Source: Alphaproteobacteria bacterium UBA6544
Lineage (GTDB): Bacteria; Pseudomonadota; Alphaproteobacteria; UBA8366
DNA: 20,994 nucleotides
Direction of reading: 5' to 3'
NCBI GenBank assembly: GCA_002434595.1
Contig: DJKK01000056.1
Location: 1 to 20,994, forward strand
Below the pieces are notes generated by a model. It worked only from the letters and a program-made list of their open reading frames with translations. It had not been told where the DNA came from and searched no databases. This document shows positions 14,356 to 20,994 of the stretch, one piece after another. How positions within the stretch are numbered: the first letter of the stretch is position 1; each line of letters starts with the position of its first letter. The translations under genes and the position numbers were made by a program.

Positions 14356-15996
14356 ATGAGTACTGAGCAACATTACGACGCAATTGTAATTGGCGCCGGC
14401 GTCTGCGGCATCTATCAGATCAAGCGCCTGACCGAACTCGGTATGACGGCAACCGTCCTGGAACTCGGCGGTGACCTGGGAGGAACCTGGTATTGGAACC
14501 GCTATCCAGGCTGCCGATACGATTCGGAAAGTTATACCTACGGCTATTTCTTCTCGCAGGAACTGTTCAACGAATGGCATTGGGTCGAGGCATACTCACC
14601 GCAGCCGGAGAACCTAAGATACCTCAACTATGTGGCGGACAAGTTCGATCTACGCCGGCATATGCAGTTCAATGTCCGGGTAGGGTCAGCCCATTGGGAT
14701 GAGAAAGAAGATCTCTGGCGGCTCGGGCTAGACGACGGACGTGAACTCAGTTGTCGGTTTCTAATCATGGGAACCGGCCTGCTCTCGCAGCCGACGATGC
14801 CCAATATCGACGGGATCGACGATTTCGAGGGTGATTCCTATCACACGTATTACTGGCCGCACCAGGAAGTCGACCTGGCCAAACGGCGGGTGGCTGTCAT
14901 CGGAACTGGAGCAACGGCAATCCAGGTCATCGGCGAGATCGCCGACAAGGTGGGTGACCTCAAGATATTTCAGCGCCGGGCGAATTGGGCGGCACCGCTC
15001 AACAACTACAAGATTGATGATGCCAAAATGGCCAAGCTTCGCGCGCGCTATGAAGAAATACAGGCGGATTGCGCGAAGTCGCCCGGAGGTTTCGAACATC
15101 AGCCCGACCGTCGCGGATTCTGGGAGGTGGGCCGAGAAGAGCGGATCAAACTGTGGGACCGCTTGTACGACGAGCCCGGCTTCGGCATCTGGCTGCAGAA
15201 TTTCCGTGAAATCTTCACCGATGAGGATGCGAACGCGGAATTGTCGGAATACATCGCAGACCGTATCCGCCAACGGGTTAAGGACCCGGTCACCGCTGAG
15301 AAACTGATCCCGAAGGATCACGGCTTTGGCGTGCAGCGGGTACCCCTCGAGACCAATTACTACGAGGCCTACAACCGCGACAACGTCCAGCTAATCGATA
15401 TCTCAGAAACGCCGATCGAGCGCGTTACGACAACAGGCATCAAGACCTCGGAGGCGGAATACGAATTCGACCTTATCATCTATGCGACAGGGTTTGACGC
15501 GATCACAGGTGCTTTCGATCATATCGATATTCGCGGAACCAACGGCCAGAAACTCAAGGGAAAATGGGACAGCGGAGGCATTCAGACGTATCTCGGAATT
15601 TTCGTGCATGGATTTCCGAACATGCTGATGCCCGCGGGCCCACAAAGCGGCTCCGCATCCTCCAATTACCCGCGCGGAATTGAGAACGGCGTCAATTGGG
15701 TGACCGCCCTCCTCGAATACGCACGGGCACGCGATATAAAACGCGTCGAAGCTGGCGCCGAAGCCGAGCGCGAATGGACCGAACATGTCGTCCAGATGTA
15801 CTCGATGATGCTGATGCGGAAGGCCCGATCCTGGTTTACCGGATATAACTCGAACGTCGTGGGGCACGAGTACGGCAATCCGCGCTATCTCGTCTATAAC
15901 GGCGGCGCACCGAAGTACGTCCGCCGAATAGACCAGGTGGCCAGTGACGGCTATACAGGTGTCGAGATGGACGGCGAGCGCGCGGCCGCGTCGTAA
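14356..15996 (+). CDS. Flavin-containing Baeyer-Villiger monooxygenase (CHMO/PAMO type)
   Basis: A 546-residue class B flavoprotein. It has FAD motif GAGVCGIY (14-21), GGTWYWNRYPGCRYDSES (about 43-60), and the diagnostic BVMO fingerprint FEGDSYHTYYWP (157-168, FxGxxxHxxxWP). The NADPH motif is GTGATAIQ (183-190), followed by IFQRRANWAAP. Length and N-terminus match cyclohexanone-type BVMOs, which convert ketones to esters or lactones with NADPH and O2. The start ATG 14356 is chosen because it directly precedes EQHYDAIVIGAG. AAGGAA at 14338-14343 is 12 nt upstream, so ATG 14335 (7 more residues) is possible, while ATG 14284 adds an Arg-rich tail with no support. It is followed 16 bp later by an acyl-CoA ligase and preceded by a TetR gene. 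The ketone substrate cannot be read from the sequence. Confidence 0.94.
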   Translation: MSTEQHYDAIVIGAGVCGIYQIKRLTELGMTATVLELGGDLGGTWYWNRYPGCRYDSESYTYGYFFSQELFNEWHWVEAYSPQPENLRYLNYVADKFDLRRHMQFNVRVGSAHWDEKEDLWRLGLDDGRELSCRFLIMGTGLLSQPTMPNIDGIDDFEGDSYHTYYWPHQEVDLAKRRVAVIGTGATAIQVIGEIADKVGDLKIFQRRANWAAPLNNYKIDDAKMAKLRARYEEIQADCAKSPGGFEHQPDRRGFWEVGREERIKLWDRLYDEPGFGIWLQNFREIFTDEDANAELSEYIADRIRQRVKDPVTAEKLIPKDHGFGVQRVPLETNYYEAYNRDNVQLIDISETPIERVTTTGIKTSEAEYEFDLIIYATGFDAITGAFDHIDIRGTNGQKLKGKWDSGGIQTYLGIFVHGFPNMLMPAGPQSGSASSNYPRGIENGVNWVTALLEYARARDIKRVEAGAEAEREWTEHVVQMYSMMLMRKARSWFTGYNSNVVGHEYGNPRYLVYNGGAPKYVRRIDQVASDGYTGVEMDGERAAAS

Positions 15997-16012
15997 CAAG
16001 ACGGGAAACACG

Positions 16013-17638
16013 GTGGCAGTAGACAAGTCGGATTGGGTTGCCGGAAAGATTCTGGCGAAGCAAGCGGCGAAGAGCGGCGAAGCGCCCTTCATGCAATTCG
16101 AAGACGGCCGGATGCACACCTATGGAGAAGCACACAGGCTCTCCAACCAGGTGGGCAACGGTTTCGCGGCGGCCGGCGTCGACTTCGGCGAGAATGTCGC
16201 CGTCATGATGAACAACTGCCTCGAATATCTTTGGACCTGGATCGGCCTCGGTCGCCTTGGCGCAATTCCGGTAGCGATCAACACAGCGCTTCGGGGCACC
16301 TTCCTGACCCATGTCTTGACCAACACCGGATGCCGTATCGGCGTATTCGACCCGGATTATCTCGATTGGCTCGTCGATATCGAGGACGACGTGCCCGACC
16401 TGCAGACGGTCTACGTGTTCGGCGAAGGCCCAGTACCCGCCTTCAAGCGGATCGAAATCCGTTCCTTCGACGAAATCCTCAATGGTGCTGAGCACGACAT
16501 CGACGTCGAGATAAGCTACCGGGACATCGGGACGGTAATGTTCACGTCGGGGACCACCGGTCCATCGAAGGGCGTCTTGATGCCGCACGGGCACCTCTAC
16601 CTGTACGGCGAATGCATGCGCACGCATATGCAAATCACGCCGGGAGACAAGTACTACATTACTTTGCCGCTGTTTCATGCCCAAGGGCTGCTCATGATGA
16701 GCTATGGGACCTTGATTGCCGGCGCGAGCGGCGTATTGACCAAGATTTTCCGGGCGTCGAGCTGGATTGACGATATCCGGAAATACGAGGCGACGTTGAC
16801 CAATCTCCTCGGCGCGATGAACGACTTCGTTCTGGCGCAACCACCGAAGCCTTATGAAGGTGACAACAAGCTCCGGATGATCAGCGCCATCCCGGTCACA
16901 GATGAGACACTGTCGCAGCTCAAGACGCGCTTCAATGTACCGAAGTTCAATGAGCTATTCGGCATGACCGAGTGCAATTTGCCGGTCGCACGTCCCTTCG
17001 ATGCGCCGGAGGAAGCGGGCTGTTCCGGCAAGGTCTGGGATGACTATTTCGAAGTCATTATTGGCGATCCGGAAACCGACGAAGAGCTGCCCGTTGGCGA
17101 AGTCGGCGAAATTCTGGTCCGCCCAAAAGAGCCCTACTGCTTCATGCAAGGCTATAACGGGATGCCCGAGATGACCGTCCAAACATGGCGCAATCTGTGG
17201 TTCCACACCGGAGACGCCGGCCGTCAGGACGAACGCGGTTACATTTGGTACATTGACCGGATCAAGGACACGATCCGGCGGCGCGGCGAAAACATATCGT
17301 CTTACGAAGTTGAGTCGGTTCTCTTAGAGCATCCAGCCATCGCCGAAGCGGCCGCAGTTGCCGTGAAAGCGGACCAAGGTGGTGAAGACGAAGTGTTGGC
17401 CTGTCTCGTTCTCGAACCAGGCGCCGGCGCGCCCGACCCCATGGAGCTCCTTGATTTCTGCGTGCCCCGCATGCCGTATTTCGCGGTGCCCCGCTATATC
17501 GACATCGTTGACGAAATTCCCAAGACACCATCCGCGAAGATCCAAAAGAACAAGCTGCGCGAACTTGGCCTCAGCCCGAATAGTTGGGACCGCGAGACTG
17601 CAGGCTACAAGCTGACCCGTAAGGGGCGCCTCGCCTAA
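16013..17638 (+). CDS. AMP-forming acyl-CoA synthetase (class I adenylate-forming)
   Basis: A 541-residue acyl-CoA ligase. Core motifs are FTSGTTGPSKG (177-187, P-loop A3), FGMTECN (316-322, A5), WFHTGD (396-401, A7) and IDRIKDTIRRRGENIS (414-429, A8). The catalytic C-terminal Lys509 is in KTPSAKI (A10). All are intact. The pattern RRRGENIS-SYEVESVL resembles CaiC-like and short/medium-chain ligases rather than classical FadD. GTG 16013 is taken as the start: it sits 16 bp after the BVMO stop, has ACGGGA 6 nt upstream, and begins right before the family N-terminus. The in-frame ATG 15944 would overlap the BVMO gene by 53 bp and adds a non-family tail. The enzyme probably activates an acid released after BVMO and hydrolase action (inference). 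Confidence 0.93.
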   Translation: MAVDKSDWVAGKILAKQAAKSGEAPFMQFEDGRMHTYGEAHRLSNQVGNGFAAAGVDFGENVAVMMNNCLEYLWTWIGLGRLGAIPVAINTALRGTFLTHVLTNTGCRIGVFDPDYLDWLVDIEDDVPDLQTVYVFGEGPVPAFKRIEIRSFDEILNGAEHDIDVEISYRDIGTVMFTSGTTGPSKGVLMPHGHLYLYGECMRTHMQITPGDKYYITLPLFHAQGLLMMSYGTLIAGASGVLTKIFRASSWIDDIRKYEATLTNLLGAMNDFVLAQPPKPYEGDNKLRMISAIPVTDETLSQLKTRFNVPKFNELFGMTECNLPVARPFDAPEEAGCSGKVWDDYFEVIIGDPETDEELPVGEVGEILVRPKEPYCFMQGYNGMPEMTVQTWRNLWFHTGDAGRQDERGYIWYIDRIKDTIRRRGENISSYEVESVLLEHPAIAEAAAVAVKADQGGEDEVLACLVLEPGAGAPDPMELLDFCVPRMPYFAVPRYIDIVDEIPKTPSAKIQKNKLRELGLSPNSWDRETAGYKLTRKGRLA

Positions 17639-17642
17639 TTTT

Positions 17643-18485
17643 CTAAACGGGTACTGCCTGCTCAGGCGTGAACTCAAATCCGGTCCGTTTCAGCATACGC
17701 CGTTCGGTCGGCGAGAATGCATCCCGGCTGTGCATTGTCGAGGTATTGTCCCACATGACGAGATCACCGACACGCCAGTCGTGGTGATAGAGGAATTCGG
17801 GCTGCGTCGCCCATTCGAGAAGTTCGCCCAACAAAGCATCACCTTCCGCTGCGTCCACCCCGTTGATCCCCGCCGTGTGGGCCGGGCTGAGATACAACGA
17901 CTTGCGGCCGAGCAGCGGATGGGTCCGGACCAGCGGATGCTGGACCGGCGGCTTCATCTGGCGCTGCTCTTCGCTGAGCGTAATGTTCTGCGTCGTCACC
18001 GTCTTCTCCACCGAAAAACTCTGCCGCAATCCCGCAATCCGTTGTTTCATTGCCTCGGGCAACGCCGCATAGGCGCCAGCCGTGTCACAGAACCAAGTGC
18101 CGCCCCCTTCGTTCGGCACTTCGATGCCGTAAAGCAAGGTCGAGAAGACAGGCAACTCGGAATAGGCCTGATCCGAATGCCACATCAGATCGCCATCTCC
18201 AAGTTCGCCAAGATTGCGACCATCTTCCTTGATGTTGGAGATCAACATGATTTCCGGTCGCGTCTGATCGTTGAACTGTGAGCGAAAGTGCACGAAAAGC
18301 GGACCGAAACGTTCGGTAAAGGCGACCAGCGCATTGTCGCCTATTTCCTGTCCGCGAAACACCGCGATTTTATGTTCAAGCCAGATGCGCTTTATATCAT
18401 CGAACTCGGCATTCGACAGGTCACGCGAGAGATCCACTCCGGAGATTTCCACCGCAAAGCTCTGGCCGCGCAATACTGTTTCCAT
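17643..18485 (-). CDS. TauD/TfdA family Fe(II)/2-oxoglutarate-dependent dioxygenase
   Basis: A 280-residue dioxygenase, the size of TauD (283). The iron ligands are His103 and Asp105 in MWHSDQAYSE, and His252 in NTSTMHSRDAF. The 2-oxoglutarate-binding arginines are Arg263 and Arg267 in ERRMLKRTGF, exactly 11 and 15 residues after the distal His as in TauD. All are intact, so it should be active. The family hydroxylates next to a leaving group (sulfonate, phenoxy, N-alkyl) or on amino-acid-like carbons, and no substrate can be named. It follows hyuB by 45 bp on the same strand and probably shares its transcript. Its stop lies 4 bp from the stop of the convergent acyl-CoA ligase. AGAGGC lies before the ATG. 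Confidence 0.92.
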   Translation of the reverse strand: METVLRGQSFAVEISGVDLSRDLSNAEFDDIKRIWLEHKIAVFRGQEIGDNALVAFTERFGPLFVHFRSQFNDQTRPEIMLISNIKEDGRNLGELGDGDLMWHSDQAYSELPVFSTLLYGIEVPNEGGGTWFCDTAGAYAALPEAMKQRIAGLRQSFSVEKTVTTQNITLSEEQRQMKPPVQHPLVRTHPLLGRKSLYLSPAHTAGINGVDAAEGDALLGELLEWATQPEFLYHHDWRVGDLVMWDNTSTMHSRDAFSPTERRMLKRTGFEFTPEQAVPV

Positions 18486-18530
18486 GACTGCCTCTGCCTG
18501 ACCCTATGGGACCACGTTCTGGGTATAAAT

Positions 18531-20138
18531 CTAACCCGCGCCCCATCCGCCGCCACCGGCAGTTTCGATCCACAGTGCTTCACCCTTCTTGAGGCGGCCC
18601 GCGGGCGTCTTTGACGAAAGCGGTGTCCGGCTGCCATCCGTATGCTCGATGGCAAAATTCGCAACACCGCCGTCTCCACCTCCCGCGGCACCCGGCGCGG
18701 GGTTGAAGGCGCGCTCATACAGGAGCGAGAACTCGATATCATCGGCGAGCGCCCGAATCACCTTGCGGGCACCCATACCCCCGTCATGCGTTCCCTGCCC
18801 ACCCGAACCATCGACAAATTCGTACGCCTCGATGCGCAGCGGCAAACCCGCTTCCGCAGATTCACAAGGCAGGTTCATGGTGTTTCCCATGTGAACCCGG
18901 TGCCCATCAATGCCAGGCCCTTGTGGCGACGCCCCCATTCCCCCGCCGATTGTCTCCATATGCACGAAGCGCCGGCCACGCTCCGGATCGACGCCGCCAA
19001 GCGCAAATACGCCGGCGCAGCCATAGCTGCCGGCAATCGCCCGGCTGGGAATTGCCGGAGCGAGCGCTTCCAGGAGGACATCGACAATGCGGTTAGAGGT
19101 TTCCGTATTGGCGGCCACAACCGGTGCAGGATAGACCGGATTGACCAGCGAGCCTTCCGGTGCGGCAATCTCGACCGGACGGTAGGCGCCCGAATTCGGA
19201 GGCACCGACCCACCGGCGAGCGCCAGGATCGTGTAGTAGCAGACCGACGCCGTCACCGCGAAAGGCGCACTGACCGGCCCGCGCGCCTGAGGTCCGGTTC
19301 CCGCAAAATCAAAACGCAATCGACGCCCTTTCTTTTCAATTGCGACAGAAATGCCGAAATCTTCATTGCCGGAATCTTCACTGTATCCGTCACCGTCGAG
19401 ATGTTGCGCCGCGCGGTATGTCCCGTCGGGAATTTCATCGAGCACAGCTTCGACCATGCGTTGGCTGTAGTCTTGGGTCTCCGCGAATATCTGGCGCACG
19501 GCGGGCCCGCCGTAGCGTGCGATCACTTCCTCCACACGCTCAACGCCACGCGCGTTGCAGGCGGCCTGCGCCCGGAAGTCACCAACCCGGTCGTCGGGAA
19601 TTCGCACATTGGCAAAGAGAAGCGTCCAGACACCGTCATCCGGTTGCCCTTCCCGCATGATTTTTACCGGTGGCACCCGCAATCCCTCTTTCACGATTTC
19701 ATCGGTCACAGAGGAGGAGCCTGCCGATGATCCGCCAATATCTGGCCAATGCACGCGGCTGGCGGCGAAGCCCACGACCCCATCTGCATCGAAGATTGGG
19801 GTCAACAGTGTCATGTCCGGCAAATGGGAACCGCCGGAATACGGATCGTTGTTGAGAACGGCGTCACCCGGCCGCCACGTCTCAAGCGGGAAAGCGGCCA
19901 AGACACCCTTGGCGGAGAACGGCATCGCCCCGAGATGCACAGGAATGTCGTTGCCTTGCGCGACCACATCACCCTTGTGGTCCAAGATCGCACAGGAAAG
20001 GTCCGCCGACAGACTGAGGAGCGGCGAAAAACTCGCACGCATCATGACCGATTTCATCTCTTCGCAAATCGCGTAGAGGCCGCCTCGAACCACTTCGAAG
20101 GTGACGGGGTCATCATGCAAGATCGACGTATCGGTCAT
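18531..20138 (-). CDS. hyuB: Hydantoinase B/oxoprolinase family protein (HyuB)
   Basis: A 535-residue HyuB-type subunit, close to the usual 520-590. Diagnostic segments are FEVVRGGLYAICEEMKSVMM at the N-terminus, QGNDIPVHLGAMP (61-73), NNDPYSGGSHLPDMT (96-110) and RVHWPDIGGSSAGSSS (128-143). Its ATG overlaps the hyuA stop by 4 bp (20135-20138), so the two subunits are translationally coupled, as is normal for N-methylhydantoinases, 5-oxoprolinase-like enzymes and acetophenone carboxylases. These ATP-dependent enzymes hydrolyse cyclic imides or lactams, or carboxylate ketones. No third carboxylase subunit is visible here, which favours the hydrolase type. The substrate remains open. The symbol follows the family name, not a proven function. 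Confidence 0.92.
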   Translation of the reverse strand: MTDTSILHDDPVTFEVVRGGLYAICEEMKSVMMRASFSPLLSLSADLSCAILDHKGDVVAQGNDIPVHLGAMPFSAKGVLAAFPLETWRPGDAVLNNDPYSGGSHLPDMTLLTPIFDADGVVGFAASRVHWPDIGGSSAGSSSVTDEIVKEGLRVPPVKIMREGQPDDGVWTLLFANVRIPDDRVGDFRAQAACNARGVERVEEVIARYGGPAVRQIFAETQDYSQRMVEAVLDEIPDGTYRAAQHLDGDGYSEDSGNEDFGISVAIEKKGRRLRFDFAGTGPQARGPVSAPFAVTASVCYYTILALAGGSVPPNSGAYRPVEIAAPEGSLVNPVYPAPVVAANTETSNRIVDVLLEALAPAIPSRAIAGSYGCAGVFALGGVDPERGRRFVHMETIGGGMGASPQGPGIDGHRVHMGNTMNLPCESAEAGLPLRIEAYEFVDGSGGQGTHDGGMGARKVIRALADDIEFSLLYERAFNPAPGAAGGGDGGVANFAIEHTDGSRTPLSSKTPAGRLKKGEALWIETAGGGGWGAG

Positions 20139-20994
20139 CGGCCTTCTTCCCTATCGCTGAGAATGAGCACACCGGACGGGCGGACTTCCAACGTCTGTCC
20201 GAACAAGATGCGGATCGTCGCCCCGAAATCCTCGACGATGAGCGGGCCGTCGAGCGTTGCACCGCTTTCAAGGGCGCTGCGGCGCCACACAGGCACCTTA
20301 TCGCTCCGGCCGTCACCGTAGTAGATTGCACGAGACCGCGTTGCTTTCGCTACATCGCGCGCTGACGTTTCAGGCCAGCCACCGTCGTGAACGGTACCGT
20401 GAGCCACCAGCCGCAGGTTAACCAACTGAACCGTGTGCTCCGAAAGATCGTAACCGTAGGTGTCTCTGTGGGCTGCGCGGAACATCGTTTCAATCTTTGC
20501 AATCGATGGCGCTTCTCCAGCGGCAATGGGCAGATTTAGCTCGAACAATTGCCCTTCAAACCGGGCATCGACCGAGCGTTCGAAACGCCACGCATCGACA
20601 TCATTCTCAGCGTCTATCAGGTCCGCCGCACGTTCCGCCAAATCAGCAAATCCGGCCTCCAAAGCGGTGGCGTCAAATTCAACGAGACGTTTAAGAGAGG
20701 TCTGCACCAAATCGTGCCTGACATCGCCCATCATCGTACCAATAGCGCTAAACAAGCCGGGCACCGGCGGCACGATAACGCGCGGCACACCAACTTCGCG
20801 GGCGATTTCGGCCGCATGCAGCGGACCCGCGCCGCCGAAGGCGACCAGGCTGAAATCCCGCGGATCCAAACCCCGCCGCAAAGTCGCAAGACGCACCATC
20901 TCAGCCATATTCGCCGTTGCGAGACGCAGAATACCGGCGGCGGCACGCTCGACGGACCACTTGAGCGGCAACGCGATATCATGTTCGATCGCGT
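20135..20994 (-). CDS. hyuA: Hydantoinase A/oxoprolinase family protein (HyuA), C-terminal part, cut by window edge
   Basis: About 285 residues of the C-terminal half of HyuA are present. The frame stays open to the window edge at 20994, so the TTG near 20971 is internal and not a start. Full-length HyuA is about 680-700 residues, so the actin-like ATPase N-terminus lies outside. Family segments seen: AAAGILRLATANMAEMVRLA, DFSLVAFGGAGPLHAAEIA, VPRVIVPPVPGLFSAIGTMM and the C-terminal strand PLIVEDFGATIRI. HyuA binds ATP and, with HyuB, phosphorylates and opens cyclic amide or imide substrates. It lies upstream of hyuB with a 4-bp overlap, and the tauD-like gene follows hyuB. The visible part is intact. 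Confidence 0.92.
   Translation of the reverse strand, partial: AIEHDIALPLKWSVERAAAGILRLATANMAEMVRLATLRRGLDPRDFSLVAFGGAGPLHAAEIAREVGVPRVIVPPVPGLFSAIGTMMGDVRHDLVQTSLKRLVEFDATALEAGFADLAERAADLIDAENDVDAWRFERSVDARFEGQLFELNLPIAAGEAPSIAKIETMFRAAHRDTYGYDLSEHTVQLVNLRLVAHGTVHDGGWPETSARDVAKATRSRAIYYGDGRSDKVPVWRRSALESGATLDGPLIVEDFGATIRILFGQTLEVRPSGVLILSDREEGR

Noticed and set aside
15944..16012. ATG 15944 as start of the acyl-CoA ligase
   Set aside because: It overlaps the BVMO coding end by 53 bp and adds an unrelated tail. GTG 16013 fits the spacing and the family start.
15836..16840. 334-codon open frame on the minus strand across the BVMO/ligase junction
   Set aside because: It covers two genes with complete catalytic motifs on the other strand and resembles no family.
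18642..19730. Long open frame (362 codons) on the plus strand opposite hyuB
   Set aside because: It is antisense to a strongly conserved HyuB, has Arg/Pro-rich low-complexity content and no recognisable domain. Such shadows are common in GC-rich coding DNA.

Overview
This window looks like an accessory catabolic region of a moderately GC-rich proteobacterium. An alphaproteobacterium of the marine or Rhodospirillales-like type is my best guess. That rests on the style of the proteins (CHMO-type Baeyer-Villiger monooxygenase, hydantoinase A/B, DUF1028, paired MaoC proteins, NPD-type flavoprotein) and on dense operons with 4-bp ATGA overlaps. No rRNA, tRNA, CRISPR array, insertion sequence, integrase or phage gene was seen, so the taxonomic call is inference.

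Layout, left to right. Positions 36-483 hold an SDR pseudogene (-), divergent from an alpha/beta hydrolase at 589-1578 (+). The hydrolase runs tail-to-tail into a glutathionyl-hydroquinone reductase (1585-2571, -). A GNAT acetyltransferase remnant lies in the following gap (2672-2857). From 7878 down to 2919 (-) is a compact six-gene operon: catalytic MaoC, MaoC-like partner without the catalytic Asp/His, NPD/nitronate-monooxygenase-type flavoprotein, PaaK-type acyl-CoA ligase, SDR dehydrogenase and beta-hydroxyacid dehydrogenase. An amidase (8011-9291, -) lies just upstream of it. A RidA-family gene (9416-9808, -) is broken by one in-frame TGA. A stand-alone molybdopterin oxidoreductase with an N-terminal [4Fe-4S] motif (9943-12075, +) overlaps tail-to-tail with a luciferase-like flavin monooxygenase (12020-13072, -). 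A DUF1028 pseudogene (13086 to about 13505, -) precedes a TetR regulator (13580-14164, +), a Baeyer-Villiger monooxygenase (14356-15996, +) and an acyl-CoA ligase (16013-17638, +). The right end is a leftward operon: hydantoinase/oxoprolinase HyuA (cut by the window edge), HyuB and a TauD/TfdA-type dioxygenase.

Working model (inference). The region takes apart organic carbonyl, amide and lactam-type compounds. The monooxygenases insert oxygen, and the hydrolase, amidase and HyuAB open esters, amides or cyclic imides. Two unrelated CoA ligases activate the resulting acids. The MaoC pair, the NPD flavoprotein, the SDR and the beta-hydroxyacid dehydrogenase then process the CoA thioesters. The TetR regulator may sense an intermediate of the BVMO-ligase pair.

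Two features stand out. First, the MaoC pair is asymmetric, with one partner carrying GDNHPIH and the other GYHVPLF at the same place, inside an operon where the 'nitronate monooxygenase' more plausibly acts on an acyl-CoA. Second, four of about 22 loci are recognisable pseudogenes at different stages of decay. All four are on the minus strand, and each stands as a lone gene beside intact catabolic operons.
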